From Olleya sediminilitoris (GTDB taxonomy: Bacteria; Bacteroidota; Bacteroidia; Flavobacteriales; Flavobacteriaceae): a DNA stretch of 64,000 bases. Shown here piece after piece: positions 36,187-46,415 of this stretch. Under the pieces are notes generated by a model, which was not told the DNA's origin, ran no database searches, and was given only the letters and a program-made list of their open reading frames with translations. Numbering within the stretch: the stretch's first letter is position 1; every line of letters starts with the position of its first letter. The DNA lies in assembly GCF_016785945.1 (NCBI RefSeq), contig NZ_JAEMEF010000007.1, positions 1 through 64,000 of the forward strand. Direction: 5' to 3'. The translations under genes and the position numbers were made by a program.

Positions 36187-38452
36187 ATCGTTAAAAGCTA
36201 CTGTACAAATATTTATATTACTGGTTTTTAGCTACTCTGTTTATGGCCAAAAAAAGCAGCCTCTTTTAGATGTATTATCAACCTTAGAGTATCAATTTAA
36301 GGTTAGTTTTTCTTATGCAGATCAAACCATAAAAGGTGTTATGGTTACCTATGATAGTAAAGACGAATTATCTAGTATTTTAAATAACATAGAAAATCAA
36401 ACAGGTTTAAAATTCAATCTCTTAGATGATCATTTTATTACCGTTTCCACAACAAAAAATAATTTTAGTTTTCAAAAACTAGACGAGGTTGTTGTCTCCA
36501 ATATACTTACAAAAGGTATCCATAAAAACAAATCTGGTAACATAACTATTAGTCCTAAATCCTTTGGACTATTACCAGGTCTGATAGAACCTGATATTTT
36601 ACAAACCATTCAAGCTATTCCTGGTGTTTTAAGTGTAGATGAAACCGTTTCAAACATTAATGTAAGAGGTGGTACACACGACCAAAATCTAATACTTTAC
36701 GATGGAATAAAAATGTATCAATCTGGTCATTTCTTTGGACTAATATCTGCATTTAACCCTTATTTAACAAAACACGTTGAGGTTATTAAAAATGGTACTA
36801 CTGCACGATTTGGCGACGGAGTTTCGGGTGTTGTAGACATGCAATTGTTAGACAACACAAATCAAGATTTAAATGCAGGAATTGGTGTAAATATGATTAC
36901 AGCAGATGGCTTTGCTGTCATTCCGTTAGCCAAAGACACACAACTACAATTAGCAACCAGAAGATCTTTAACAGATGTATTAACCACACCTACTTATAAT
37001 CAATATTTTAAACGTGTCTTTCAAGATTCTGACGTAACAAATAACGAAACTTATACTACCAGTAAAGACGCTTTTAGATTTAGTGATATTGCACTAAAAT
37101 TATTACATGATTTAAGTCCCAAAGACAAGATTAGATTTACTCTTTTAAACATCTTCAATCAATTAGATTTTGAAGAAACCTATAACAGTGATACTTCACA
37201 AAACACAAGTAACCAATTAACACAACAAAACCGAGCATCTTCCATACAGTATAAACGAGATTGGAACCATCAGTTTACAACTAATTTTAGTGGTTATTAC
37301 ACCAATTACGATTTAAAATCTACAGATTACGACATCACCAATAATCAACGTTTAGTACAAGAAAACAAGGTCATTGATAATGGATTTAATCTTGATGCCA
37401 ATTATAAATTCACTCCTTTAATTAACGTTAATACTGGGCTTCAATTTAGTCAAATAGCAGTAAGTAATATAGAAGAAATCAACACTCCTTTATTTAAACG
37501 TAATCTTAGACGTGTACTTCGTACTTTTAGCGCTTTCGCGGAAACTGAGCTTCGTACAAAAAACAAAAAAACAGTATTAAAATTAGGAGTACGACATAAC
37601 TATTTCAGGAAATTCAATATTTCTATTACAGAACCAAGACTATATTTAAGTCATCATTTTTTAAAACATTTTAAAGCCGAAATTACGGGTGAACATAAAA
37701 GTCAAAGTACTTCACAAATTATAGATTTCCAAAATGACTTTTTAGGTGTTGAAAAAAGACGATGGGTTTTAGCCAACAATAACACAATACCAATTCAAAA
37801 AAGTAAACAAATTAGTTTAGGACTATCCTTTAATAAAAATAAATGGTTGATTAGTACAGAAGGCTATTACAAACTAGTCGATGGTATTACTACACGTAAT
37901 CAAGGATTTCAAAATCAATACCAATACACCAATGCATTAGGTCGCTATGATGTCAAAGGAATTGATGTTTTAATAAATAAAAAAATAAAAGATTTTAGTA
38001 CTTGGGTTAGCTACAGTTACAGTAATAACAACAATGTATTTAAAGCCCTAAATCAAGGTCAAAAATTTGCAAGTAATTTTGATGTACAACATCAAATAAA
38101 CTTTGGTAGCACCTATAATTGGCAACAATTAAAAGTTGCATTTGGTGTAAATTGGCATACAGGAAAACCTTACACTCAACCAAATGCTCAAAATCCAATA
38201 TTAAATAACACCATCAACTATCAAAAACCAAATAGTAGTCGTTTGGATGATTATATAAGAGCTGACCTATCCTCTACTTATCAATTTAAATTAGGACAAA
38301 ATAAAGCCGAATTTGGAGCTTCAATTTGGAATATTTTAAACAAAGAAAATATCTTAAATACCTACTACACCATAAATAATAATGAGATTTCTAAAATCGA
38401 AAACGTGTCTTTAGGACTGACTCAAAATGTGAGTTTTAGAATTTGGTTTTAA
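36179..38452 (+). CDS. TonB-dependent receptor with STN signalling domain
   Basis: Outer-membrane receptor of 757 aa. A signal peptide (FILLVFSYSVYGQ) is followed by an STN domain (about 28-95, LLDVLSTLEYQFKVSFSYAD), which contacts FecR. The plug follows (about 105-225, with INVRGGTHDQNLILYDGIK and FGDGVSGVVDMQL), then a 22-strand-type barrel ending NVSFRIWF. There is no carboxypeptidase-like extension. The start is GTG at 36179, overlapping the fecR stop by 8 bases; no ATG fits the signal peptide better. The substrate is unknown. Its natural partner may be the divergent surface lipoprotein. Confidence 0.92.
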   Translation: MSKSLKATVQIFILLVFSYSVYGQKKQPLLDVLSTLEYQFKVSFSYADQTIKGVMVTYDSKDELSSILNNIENQTGLKFNLLDDHFITVSTTKNNFSFQKLDEVVVSNILTKGIHKNKSGNITISPKSFGLLPGLIEPDILQTIQAIPGVLSVDETVSNINVRGGTHDQNLILYDGIKMYQSGHFFGLISAFNPYLTKHVEVIKNGTTARFGDGVSGVVDMQLLDNTNQDLNAGIGVNMITADGFAVIPLAKDTQLQLATRRSLTDVLTTPTYNQYFKRVFQDSDVTNNETYTTSKDAFRFSDIALKLLHDLSPKDKIRFTLLNIFNQLDFEETYNSDTSQNTSNQLTQQNRASSIQYKRDWNHQFTTNFSGYYTNYDLKSTDYDITNNQRLVQENKVIDNGFNLDANYKFTPLINVNTGLQFSQIAVSNIEEINTPLFKRNLRRVLRTFSAFAETELRTKNKKTVLKLGVRHNYFRKFNISITEPRLYLSHHFLKHFKAEITGEHKSQSTSQIIDFQNDFLGVEKRRWVLANNNTIPIQKSKQISLGLSFNKNKWLISTEGYYKLVDGITTRNQGFQNQYQYTNALGRYDVKGIDVLINKKIKDFSTWVSYSYSNNNNVFKALNQGQKFASNFDVQHQINFGSTYNWQQLKVAFGVNWHTGKPYTQPNAQNPILNNTINYQKPNSSRLDDYIRADLSSTYQFKLGQNKAEFGASIWNILNKENILNTYYTINNNEISKIENVSLGLTQNVSFRIWF
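37531..37544. repeat. CGCTTTCGCGGAAA motif, copy 2
   Basis: Identical to 26069-26082. Here it is inside the receptor gene and encodes part of SAFAET. Confidence 0.5.
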
Positions 38453-38494
38453 ATTCTCTTAAAATTAATTAACAAACTATTATAACTTACAAAA

Positions 38495-38512
38495 ACATAC
38501 TAACTGGTGTTT
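38495..38512. promoter_or_regulatory. Candidate TetR operator 1
   Basis: ACATAC-TAACTG-GTGTTT, an imperfect inverted repeat with a 6-base spacer, 17 bases before the tetR-family ATG. It has the same layout as the site at 39148-39165. Confidence 0.5.
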
Positions 38513-38528
38513 TTTATATTTTTACGTC

Positions 38529-39131
38529 ATGCAGCAAGAATTAAAATCAGAATTAACTAAACAATTAATACTGGATAACGCCTTTAATCTTTTTTACAAG
38601 TCTGGATTTAAATCTACTAGTATTGATAAAATAATGAAAGCTACAACTTTAAGTAAAGGAGCATTTTACCATCATTACAAAAACAAAAAACAACTTGGAT
38701 TAGAAGTCATAACTTTAAAAGTTGAAAAAAGAGTTGTTAATGGAATGATTTTACCTTTAAAACAAACTGGTAATGCTTTTAATATATTGGAAAATGTATT
38801 TTTAAATCGCTTAAAATCTTTTCCTTTTTTTGAAAAACAACATGGCTGTCCTATGAATAATTTAATAAACGAAATTGGTGATCATGAAGTTGCTTATCAA
38901 TTAGCCCTTAAAAACATAGTAGAAAACTGGAAACTATCTTTAATGACTTTAATAGAAAGAGGTCAAGCTGAAAAAACTATTAAAAACACGCTTTCAAGTA
39001 AAGCAATCGCTGTTTACTTAATTAGTGCGTTTGAAGGTATTAGAGGTATTAGAAAATTGTATAATGATGATTTAATACTGGATGACTACCTTCTAGGACT
39101 ATCTATTTATCTACAACAAGTTAAATATTAA
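38529..39131 (+). CDS. TetR-family transcriptional regulator
   Basis: A 200-aa repressor-type protein. The N-terminal helix-turn-helix is LDNAFNLFYKSGFKSTSIDK then TLSKGAFYHHYKNKKQLGLE (about 16-58). The helical C-terminal ligand-binding domain has HGCPMNNLINEIGD and AIAVYLISAFEGIRGIRKLY, as in repressors of detoxification genes. The inducer is unknown. A candidate operator overlaps its own promoter and a second one precedes the next gene, so it probably controls itself and the two enzymes that follow. Confidence 0.93.
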   Translation: MQQELKSELTKQLILDNAFNLFYKSGFKSTSIDKIMKATTLSKGAFYHHYKNKKQLGLEVITLKVEKRVVNGMILPLKQTGNAFNILENVFLNRLKSFPFFEKQHGCPMNNLINEIGDHEVAYQLALKNIVENWKLSLMTLIERGQAEKTIKNTLSSKAIAVYLISAFEGIRGIRKLYNDDLILDDYLLGLSIYLQQVKY

Positions 39132-39147
39132 TTTTTTTTAACCCAAA

Positions 39148-39165
39148 ACATACCAATAAGTATGT
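39148..39165. promoter_or_regulatory. Candidate TetR operator 2
   Basis: ACATAC-CAATAA-GTATGT, a perfect inverted repeat extended by A and T on both sides, 20 bases before the HAD gene. It has the same first half-site and spacer length as 38495-38512. Confidence 0.6.
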
Positions 39166-39185
39166 TTTTAAAAACATCAAATAAA

Positions 39186-39989
39186 ATGAGTAACAAAAGA
39201 AGAGATTTTATTAAAAAAACAGCTTTATTAAGTTTAGGTGGAGCTGCAATACCACAATTTGGAATGGCTAATTCAACAGACAATAATTCAAATTCTAAAA
39301 TAATAACAGATCTAAGACCAAAAGTCTTATTTTTTGATGTTAACGAAACTTTACTTGACCTAACAGTCATGAAAAAAAGTGTAGCAGATGCACTTGGTGG
39401 CAGAAAAGATTTATTAAAATTATGGTTTACCACAATGCTACAATATTCATTAGTATCAACTGTTGGAAGACAGTATAATGATTTTGGTATTATTGGTGCT
39501 GCAGCTTTACAAATGGTCGCTCAAAATAACGGGATTACTATTACAGAAGACGATGCAAAAAACTCCATCTTAGGACCTATTAGATCATTACCTGCTCATC
39601 CAGAAGTTAAAGCATCATTACAAGCACTAAAAGATGCAGGTTATAAATTAATATCTTTTACAAACTCATCTAACAAAGGTGTTAAAACACAATTTGAAAA
39701 CGCTGGCTTAACTCAATATTTTGATGATAGGTATAGTATTGAAGATATTGGTAAATTTAAACCACATACTGATGCTTATGATTGGGCTGCTAGAAAAAGT
39801 GGTTTAAATCCAAACGAGTGTATGTTAGTTGCAGCACATGGTTGGGACATTGCTGGAGCCATTTGGGCTAACTGGAGAACTGCATTTATTAGTAGACCAG
39901 GAGCTCAACTTTATCCTTTAGCTAATCCACCAGAAATAAATGAATCTAATTTAAAATTAATTGCAGAGCAACTAATAAAACTAAAATAA
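39186..39989 (+). CDS. Exported haloacid-dehalogenase-type hydrolase with Tat signal
   Basis: The N-terminus is Tat-like (NKRRDFIKKTALLSLGGAA). The HAD domain begins at about residue 46 with VLFFDVNETLLDL (nucleophile Asp), continues with LISFTNSSNKG (Ser/Asn), KFKPHTDAYDWA (Lys) and AAHGWDIAGA (late Asp), the type II haloacid dehalogenase order. The carboxylate-binding Arg of authentic L-2-haloacid dehalogenases appears to be replaced (LWFTTMLQYSL), so the substrate may differ. I chose the ATG at 39186 (267 aa); the frame is open from 39162. It is followed after 7 bases by the SDR gene and preceded by a TetR operator candidate. Confidence 0.88.
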   Translation: MSNKRRDFIKKTALLSLGGAAIPQFGMANSTDNNSNSKIITDLRPKVLFFDVNETLLDLTVMKKSVADALGGRKDLLKLWFTTMLQYSLVSTVGRQYNDFGIIGAAALQMVAQNNGITITEDDAKNSILGPIRSLPAHPEVKASLQALKDAGYKLISFTNSSNKGVKTQFENAGLTQYFDDRYSIEDIGKFKPHTDAYDWAARKSGLNPNECMLVAAHGWDIAGAIWANWRTAFISRPGAQLYPLANPPEINESNLKLIAEQLIKLK

Positions 39990-39996
39990 AAAGCAT

Positions 39997-40731
39997 ATGA
40001 AACTTAAAAATAAAGTCATAATTGTAACAGGATCTTCTAGAGGTATTGGAAAAGAAGTCGCAATCGTACTAGCAAAAAATGGTGCTACAGTAATTGTTAA
40101 TTATTCAAATAGCGAAGAAGAAGCTAATAACACCGTAAACACTATCACAAATAATGGAGGTTTAGCCACAACAATACAAGCCGACGTAAGCAATAAAGAT
40201 GAAGTCACTAAGTTATTTGATAAAACTATTGAAACTTATGGAAAAGTAGATGTTTTAGTAAACAACGCTGGAATTATGATTTCAAAACACTTAAAAGATA
40301 CGACAGAACAAGATTTTAAAAGACAATTTGAAGTTAATGTTGGCGGAATATTTAATACATTACAAGAAGCTGATAGTAAGCTTGCTGATAATGGAATTAT
40401 AATTAATTTTTCATCAAGTACTACAAAACTAATGTTACCAACCTATTCTATATATTCAGCAACAAAAGCAGCTGTTGAACAAATTACTAGAGTATATTCT
40501 CAAGAAATTGGTCGTGGTATTTCTGTAAATGCAATTGCTCCTGGAGCAACAGAAACCGAACTATTTCTAAAAGGTAAATCTGAAGAGACTATTAAAAATC
40601 TAGCTTCTAAAACAGCCTTTAATAGGCTAGCTAAACCAATTGATATTGCAAATGTTGTATTATTTTTAGCAAGTGATGACTCTAAATGGATATCTGGACA
40701 AGTTATTGGTGCCAATGGTGCATTGGTTTAA
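39997..40731 (+). CDS. Short-chain dehydrogenase/reductase
   Basis: NAD(P)-dependent oxidoreductase of 244 aa. Cofactor motif TGSSRGIGKE (residues 11-20), NNAGIM (about 88-93), catalytic Ser in INFSSSTTK, and YSIYSATKAA with the Tyr-x3-Lys pair, then APGATETELF. It is in the classical SDR family. The substrate is unknown. It forms an operon with the Tat-HAD gene under the TetR protein, suggesting a small detoxification unit. A bidirectional terminator follows. Confidence 0.92.
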   Translation: MKLKNKVIIVTGSSRGIGKEVAIVLAKNGATVIVNYSNSEEEANNTVNTITNNGGLATTIQADVSNKDEVTKLFDKTIETYGKVDVLVNNAGIMISKHLKDTTEQDFKRQFEVNVGGIFNTLQEADSKLADNGIIINFSSSTTKLMLPTYSIYSATKAAVEQITRVYSQEIGRGISVNAIAPGATETELFLKGKSEETIKNLASKTAFNRLAKPIDIANVVLFLASDDSKWISGQVIGANGALV

Positions 40732-40748
40732 TGCAAAATTTTTAAATA

Positions 40749-40782
40749 AAAAAACGTCCAAAATCTAATTTTGGACGTTTTT
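40749..40782. terminator. Bidirectional terminator between SDR and the deiminase-fold gene
   Basis: AAAACGTCCAAAA pairs with TTTTGGACGTTTT, with A and T runs on both sides. It serves the converging genes ending at 40731 and 40803. Confidence 0.88.
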
Positions 40783-40802
40783 ATAAATTTTCAAACAACT
40801 AT

Positions 40803-41717
40803 CTAATCTCTTAATAAAGGCATTGTACTACATCTTAACAAACCTTCTTGCTTTGCTATTTCAGCATAAGGCACTTCTTCAACTGTAAATCCTTTGTCTC
40901 TTAACCAAGTATTAAGTCTAGTAAAATTTTGTTCTGAAATAATAATGTTTTCAGAAATACTAAATATATTACTATTCATATTAAACATTTCTTCCTTAGA
41001 AATAATAAAACAATTGTCTTTTCCAAAAAAGTTTAATAGCCATTCAAACTCAGACTCGTCTCTAAAACCTTCTTTGTGTAAAATCGCTTTATCTGTCCCT
41101 ATAGGTTGAAAACAACAATCTAAATGTAAAGCGTTATCATAAGGATTAGTTTGAGATTTGTTTAAATCAAAGCTCATTACTTTTTTATCAGGAAATTGTT
41201 GGGTAATAAAATCAACTCCAGCTTTATTTGTTCTTGCAACAATATAATCTGAGTAATCTTCACCTCTGTAAGTACCTACAAAAATATAGTCATTCCATAA
41301 CATTACATCACCACCTTCAATGTGTACTTCTTCTGGAGGTCTTATTACTTTTTCTGGATCTATTTGGTCTATAACATATTGTATTGCTTCTAATTCGTTT
41401 TCACGATCTGGAAGAATATTTGCTTTAATAAAAACATCATCAATAACAAACGCAATATCTCTAGCAAAAATTTGATTACAATCTTTGATTAATTCTGGTC
41501 TATAAACTTTAACATCATATTTTTCAAAAATAGCTGCTACAGCTTCCATTTCATTAACCATATCTGCTTCAATTGGATAAGTACCGGCTTTGATATGTAA
41601 TAAAGATTTAGGATCGTAAGCCTCTTCTAATTTTGGAGTTGGACCATTACTAACTGCTGTTCCTAAAACGACAGCTCTTAGTCTAGAGGTTTCGTTTTTT
41701 ACATTAATTTTTAACAT
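40803..41717 (-). CDS. Arginine deiminase / dimethylargininase-fold hydrolase
   Basis: Pentein-fold guanidine-modifying enzyme of 304 aa. The catalytic set is present: acidic residues in VHIEGGDVML (about residue 134), His in ALHLDCCFQPIG (about 198) and Cys in LLRCSTMPL near the C-terminus (about 297). The N-terminus LRAVVLGTA is typical. It could be a dimethylargininase, an arginine deiminase or an amidinotransferase; the sequence alone does not decide. It is downstream of gltA but a terminator separates them. Confidence 0.87.
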   Translation of the reverse strand: MLKINVKNETSRLRAVVLGTAVSNGPTPKLEEAYDPKSLLHIKAGTYPIEADMVNEMEAVAAIFEKYDVKVYRPELIKDCNQIFARDIAFVIDDVFIKANILPDRENELEAIQYVIDQIDPEKVIRPPEEVHIEGGDVMLWNDYIFVGTYRGEDYSDYIVARTNKAGVDFITQQFPDKKVMSFDLNKSQTNPYDNALHLDCCFQPIGTDKAILHKEGFRDESEFEWLLNFFGKDNCFIISKEEMFNMNSNIFSISENIIISEQNFTRLNTWLRDKGFTVEEVPYAEIAKQEGLLRCSTMPLLRD

Positions 41718-41730
41718 AAAGTAAAGATAT

Positions 41731-41764
41731 AAAAAAGCTTCATAAATATTTATGAAGCTTTTTG
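41731..41764 (-). terminator. gltA terminator
   Basis: AAAAAGCTTCATAAA pairs with TTTATGAAGCTTTTT, 20 bases after the gltA stop. Confidence 0.88.
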
Positions 41765-41783
41765 TTGTATAATTTATTAGATT

Positions 41784-43070
41784 TTATCTGTCAGAAATTG
41801 ACTTGAAAGATCTTAAGTTTTCACCAATATAAATTTGTCTTGGACGTCCAATTGGTTCTTTACGAAGTCTCATTTCTTTCCATTGTGCAATCCAACCTGG
41901 TAAACGACCTAAAGCGAACATTACAGTAAACATTTCTACAGGAATCCCCATAGATCTGTAAATAATACCTGAATAAAAATCTACGTTTGGATATAGTTTT
42001 CTTTTAACAAAATAGTCATCACTTAAAGCCTCTGATGCTAAACCTTTAGCGATATCTAACACTGGATCTTCAATTCCTAAATCTCCTAAAACTTCGTCTG
42101 CAGCAACTTTAATAATTTTTGCTCTTGGGTCAAAGTTTTTGTAAACTCTATGTCCAAAGCCCATTAAACGGAAAGGATCTTCTTTATCCTTTGCCTTTGC
42201 CATAAACTTTTTAGTGTCTCCTCCATCTTCTTTAATAGCTTCTAACATTTCTAATACAGCTTGGTTTGCTCCACCATGTAATGGACCCCAAAGTGCAGAA
42301 ATACCTGAAGATAAAGATGCAAATAACCCTGCGTGAGATGATCCAACAACTCTTACAGTTGATGTAGAACAGTTTTGCTCATGATCTGCATGAAGGATTA
42401 ATAACTTATCTAAAGCATTTAACAAGATGTCATTTTGTACGTAATCTTCATTTGGCTTTTCAAACATCATTTTTAAGATGTTCTCTACATAACCTAAGTT
42501 TTTGCTTCCGTAATTTAAAGGTTGTCCTTTTCTTTTACGCATTGTCCATGCTACTAATACAGGGAATTTACCTAATATTTTAACAATGGCTTTGTACATA
42601 TCCTCTTCAGAATCTACATTTACAGAAGAAGGATTAAATGCTGTTAAAGCACTGGTTAATGAAGATAAAACTCCCATTGGGTGAGCTGACTTAGGAAAAG
42701 CTTCTAAGATTTTCTTTAAGTCTTCATCAACATGAGATTCCTCTTTAATATCACTATGAAACTTGTCAAGTTGATCTTGCGCTGGTAATTCACCAAATAT
42801 TAACAAATAAGCTACTTCTAGGAAATCTGCTTTTTCAGCTAATTCTTCAATAGAGTATCCTCTATATCTTAAGATTCCTTTTTCTCCATCTAAAAAGGTA
42901 ATAGCACTTTCACAAGATCCTGTGTTTTTAAAACCTGGATCAATTGTAGTAACTCCACCAGTAGCAGATCTAAGTGTTTTGATATCTATTCCTATTTCAT
43001 TTTCAGTACCTACAATTAATGGAAAGTCATGTTTTTCTCCATTAATTTCAAGCGTTGCTTTATTTGACAT
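41784..43070 (-). CDS. gltA: Citrate synthase
   Basis: Condenses oxaloacetate and acetyl-CoA to citrate. The catalytic residues are seen: His in ALWGPLHGGANQ (about 265), His in GFGHRVYKNFDPR (about 306) and Asp in PNVDFYSG (about 362). The length of 428 aa is typical of the type II hexameric form. With malate dehydrogenase elsewhere in the window it covers two adjacent TCA steps. It lies 183 bases after eno with its own terminator. Confidence 0.97.
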   Translation of the reverse strand: MSNKATLEINGEKHDFPLIVGTENEIGIDIKTLRSATGGVTTIDPGFKNTGSCESAITFLDGEKGILRYRGYSIEELAEKADFLEVAYLLIFGELPAQDQLDKFHSDIKEESHVDEDLKKILEAFPKSAHPMGVLSSLTSALTAFNPSSVNVDSEEDMYKAIVKILGKFPVLVAWTMRKRKGQPLNYGSKNLGYVENILKMMFEKPNEDYVQNDILLNALDKLLILHADHEQNCSTSTVRVVGSSHAGLFASLSSGISALWGPLHGGANQAVLEMLEAIKEDGGDTKKFMAKAKDKEDPFRLMGFGHRVYKNFDPRAKIIKVAADEVLGDLGIEDPVLDIAKGLASEALSDDYFVKRKLYPNVDFYSGIIYRSMGIPVEMFTVMFALGRLPGWIAQWKEMRLRKEPIGRPRQIYIGENLRSFKSISDR

Positions 43071-43197
43071 ATATATTGATTTATTTGATGTTCAATTGGT
43101 CTGTAAATTTACAAAAACTATAACGATTTAGAAAACGTATTTATAATGCTTTTAACAATTTTAGTATAAGAAATTTTTATTATTGACTTTAAAACAA

Positions 43198-43229
43198 GAA
43201 AGCCTTTCAAAATTAATTGAAAGACTTTA
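43198..43229 (-). terminator. eno terminator
   Basis: CTTTCAA-AATTAA-TTGAAAG with flanking AAG and CTTT, 25 bases after the eno stop; the T run is short. Confidence 0.7.
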
Positions 43230-43253
43230 ATAAAGTTTTAATTTAAAATTAAA

Positions 43254-44594
<1,341 letters not shown>

Positions 44595-44660
44595 TCAGCT
44601 ATAAATAGGAAATATACAAGAAATACATAAAATTTTATCTATAACGATTTAGTAAAAGAA

Positions 44661-44695
44661 AAAAGACAACGAATATTTAAAATCGTTGTCTTTTT
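44661..44695 (-). terminator. carA terminator
   Basis: AAAAGACAACGA pairs with TCGTTGTCTTTTT, immediately after the carA stop. Confidence 0.88.
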
Positions 44696-44699
44696 AGTA

Positions 44700-45803
44700 T
44701 TACTTATTTTTTATATTTTCTATAAATTGATCAAATAGATAAGAAGAGTCGTGTGGACCAGGACTCGCTTCTGGATGATACTGAACAGAAAACACATTTT
44801 TAGATTTCATTTTTAAACCAGCAACTGTATTGTCGTTTAGATGAACATGTGTAATCTCTAAATCAGGATGAGCTTCTGCCTCTTCTCTATTGACTGCAAA
44901 ACCGTGATTTTGAGAAGTTATTTCACCTTTACCTGTTACTAGATTTTTTACAGGATGATTAATACCTCTATGACCATTATGCATCTTGTAAGTTGAAATA
45001 CCGTTAGCTAAAGCAATAACTTGATGACCTAAGCAAATACCAAATAAAGGCAAATCATTTTCAATAACTTGTTTTGCTAATGTTTGTGCTTCTACCAGAG
45101 GTTGAGGATCACCAGGACCATTTGATAAAAAATATCCATCAGGATTCCATGCTTTTAAATCTTCAAAAGTAGAGTTATAAGGAAACACCTTTACGTAAGC
45201 ATCACGTTTAACAAGGTTACGTAGTATATTTTTTTTGATTCCAATATCCAAAGCTGCTATTTTAATTGAAGCGTTTTCGTCACCAACAAAATAAGGCGTT
45301 TTAGTAGATACTTTAGAGGCAAGCTCTAAACCATTCATAGATGGTATCTCTGATAATTGTTTTTTAAGAGAATCAACGTCATCAACTTCAGTTGTAATAA
45401 CAGCATTCATGGCTCCATTATCTCTAATATAGCTTACTAATGCACGCGTATCAACATCTGAAATAGCTAATAGGTTATTTTCATTTAAGAAATCTTCTAA
45501 TGAACCATTAGAGTCTTCTCTAGAATAATCATAACTGAAATTTTTACAAATCAAACCAGCTATTTTAATTGAATCAGATTCTACTTCTTCATCATTAACA
45601 CCATAGTTACCTATGTGTGCATTGGTCGTTACCATTAACTGACCAAAATAAGATGGATCAGTAAAAATTTCTTGATAACCAGTCATACCTGTATTGAAAC
45701 AGACTTCTCCAAATGCAGATCCCTCTCTACCTACAGCTTTACCATGAAAAATGGTACCATCTTCTAATAAGATTAATGCTTTTTTTAATTTTTGATACTT
45801 CAT
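44700..45803 (-). CDS. carA: Carbamoyl phosphate synthase small subunit
   Basis: Glutamine amidotransferase subunit that supplies ammonia to CarB for arginine and pyrimidine synthesis. The N-terminal domain has GEVCFNTGMTGYQEIFTDPS, and the class I amidotransferase part has FLSNGPGDP, the nucleophile Cys in FGICLGHQVIAL (about residue 260) and the His/Glu in VQYHPEASPGPHD. The length of 367 aa is normal. carB is not in the window. It is flanked by terminators on both sides, so it is its own transcript although it follows rplQ. Confidence 0.97.
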   Translation of the reverse strand: MKYQKLKKALILLEDGTIFHGKAVGREGSAFGEVCFNTGMTGYQEIFTDPSYFGQLMVTTNAHIGNYGVNDEEVESDSIKIAGLICKNFSYDYSREDSNGSLEDFLNENNLLAISDVDTRALVSYIRDNGAMNAVITTEVDDVDSLKKQLSEIPSMNGLELASKVSTKTPYFVGDENASIKIAALDIGIKKNILRNLVKRDAYVKVFPYNSTFEDLKAWNPDGYFLSNGPGDPQPLVEAQTLAKQVIENDLPLFGICLGHQVIALANGISTYKMHNGHRGINHPVKNLVTGKGEITSQNHGFAVNREEAEAHPDLEITHVHLNDNTVAGLKMKSKNVFSVQYHPEASPGPHDSSYLFDQFIENIKNK

Positions 45804-45833
45804 AGTCTTTAAAAAAGTTTAGCAAAATTGCAT

Positions 45834-45869
45834 AAAAAAAAGGATAATCTAAAATAGATTATCCTTTTT
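45834..45869 (-). terminator. Terminator of the ribosomal superoperon (after rplQ)
   Basis: AAAAGGATAATCTA pairs with TAGATTATCCTTTTT, 22 bases after the rplQ stop. It closes the 17-kb ribosomal block. Confidence 0.9.
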
Positions 45870-45890
45870 ATATTAAATGCTTATTAACAT

Positions 45891-46355
45891 TTATTCTTCT
45901 TCGTTAGTTGCTACAGGTGGAGTAACTGTTTTATTACTTCCTCCTCTTCTACTTCTACGAGTCGATTTTTTAGCTTTTTTATCAGCATTGTAGATTTCGT
46001 TGTAGTCTACTAATTCGATCATAGCCATATCAGCGTTATCACCTAGACGGTTACCTAACTTGATAATTCTTGTATATCCACCTGGACGATCACCAATTTT
46101 AGCAGCTACGTCTCTGAATAATTCAGTTACAGCTTCTTTTTGACGTAACTTTGAAAAAACGATACGTCTATTATGAGTAGTATCATCTTTTGACTTAGTA
46201 ATCATTGGCTCAATAAATCCTTGTAATGCTTTAGCTTTTGCAACCGTAGTATTAATACGTTTGTGCTCTATTAAAGAACAAGCCATGTTAGCTAACATTG
46301 ATTTTCTGTGAGCTGTTTTTCTACCTAAGTGGTTAATTTTTTTTCCGTGTCTCAT
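45891..46355 (-). CDS. rplQ: 50S ribosomal protein bL17
   Basis: [21 protein letters not shown] is the family start, followed by [17 protein letters not shown] and [17 protein letters not shown]. At 154 aa it is about 25 residues longer than the E. coli protein. The extra C-terminal tail is lysine/arginine/serine-rich ([11 protein letters not shown]) and ends acidic (NEEE). Last gene of the superoperon, 60 bases after rpoA. Confidence 0.97.
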   Translation of the reverse strand: MRHGKKINHLGRKTAHRKSMLANMACSLIEHKRINTTVAKAKALQGFIEPMITKSKDDTTHNRRIVFSKLRQKEAVTELFRDVAAKIGDRPGGYTRIIKLGNRLGDNADMAMIELVDYNEIYNADKKAKKSTRRSRRGGSNKTVTPPVATNEEE

Positions 46356-46415
46356 GACATTTAAAATTTAATCATCATCTTGCTTCTACTCTTTTGAGGA
46401 GCAAAATATGATGTA

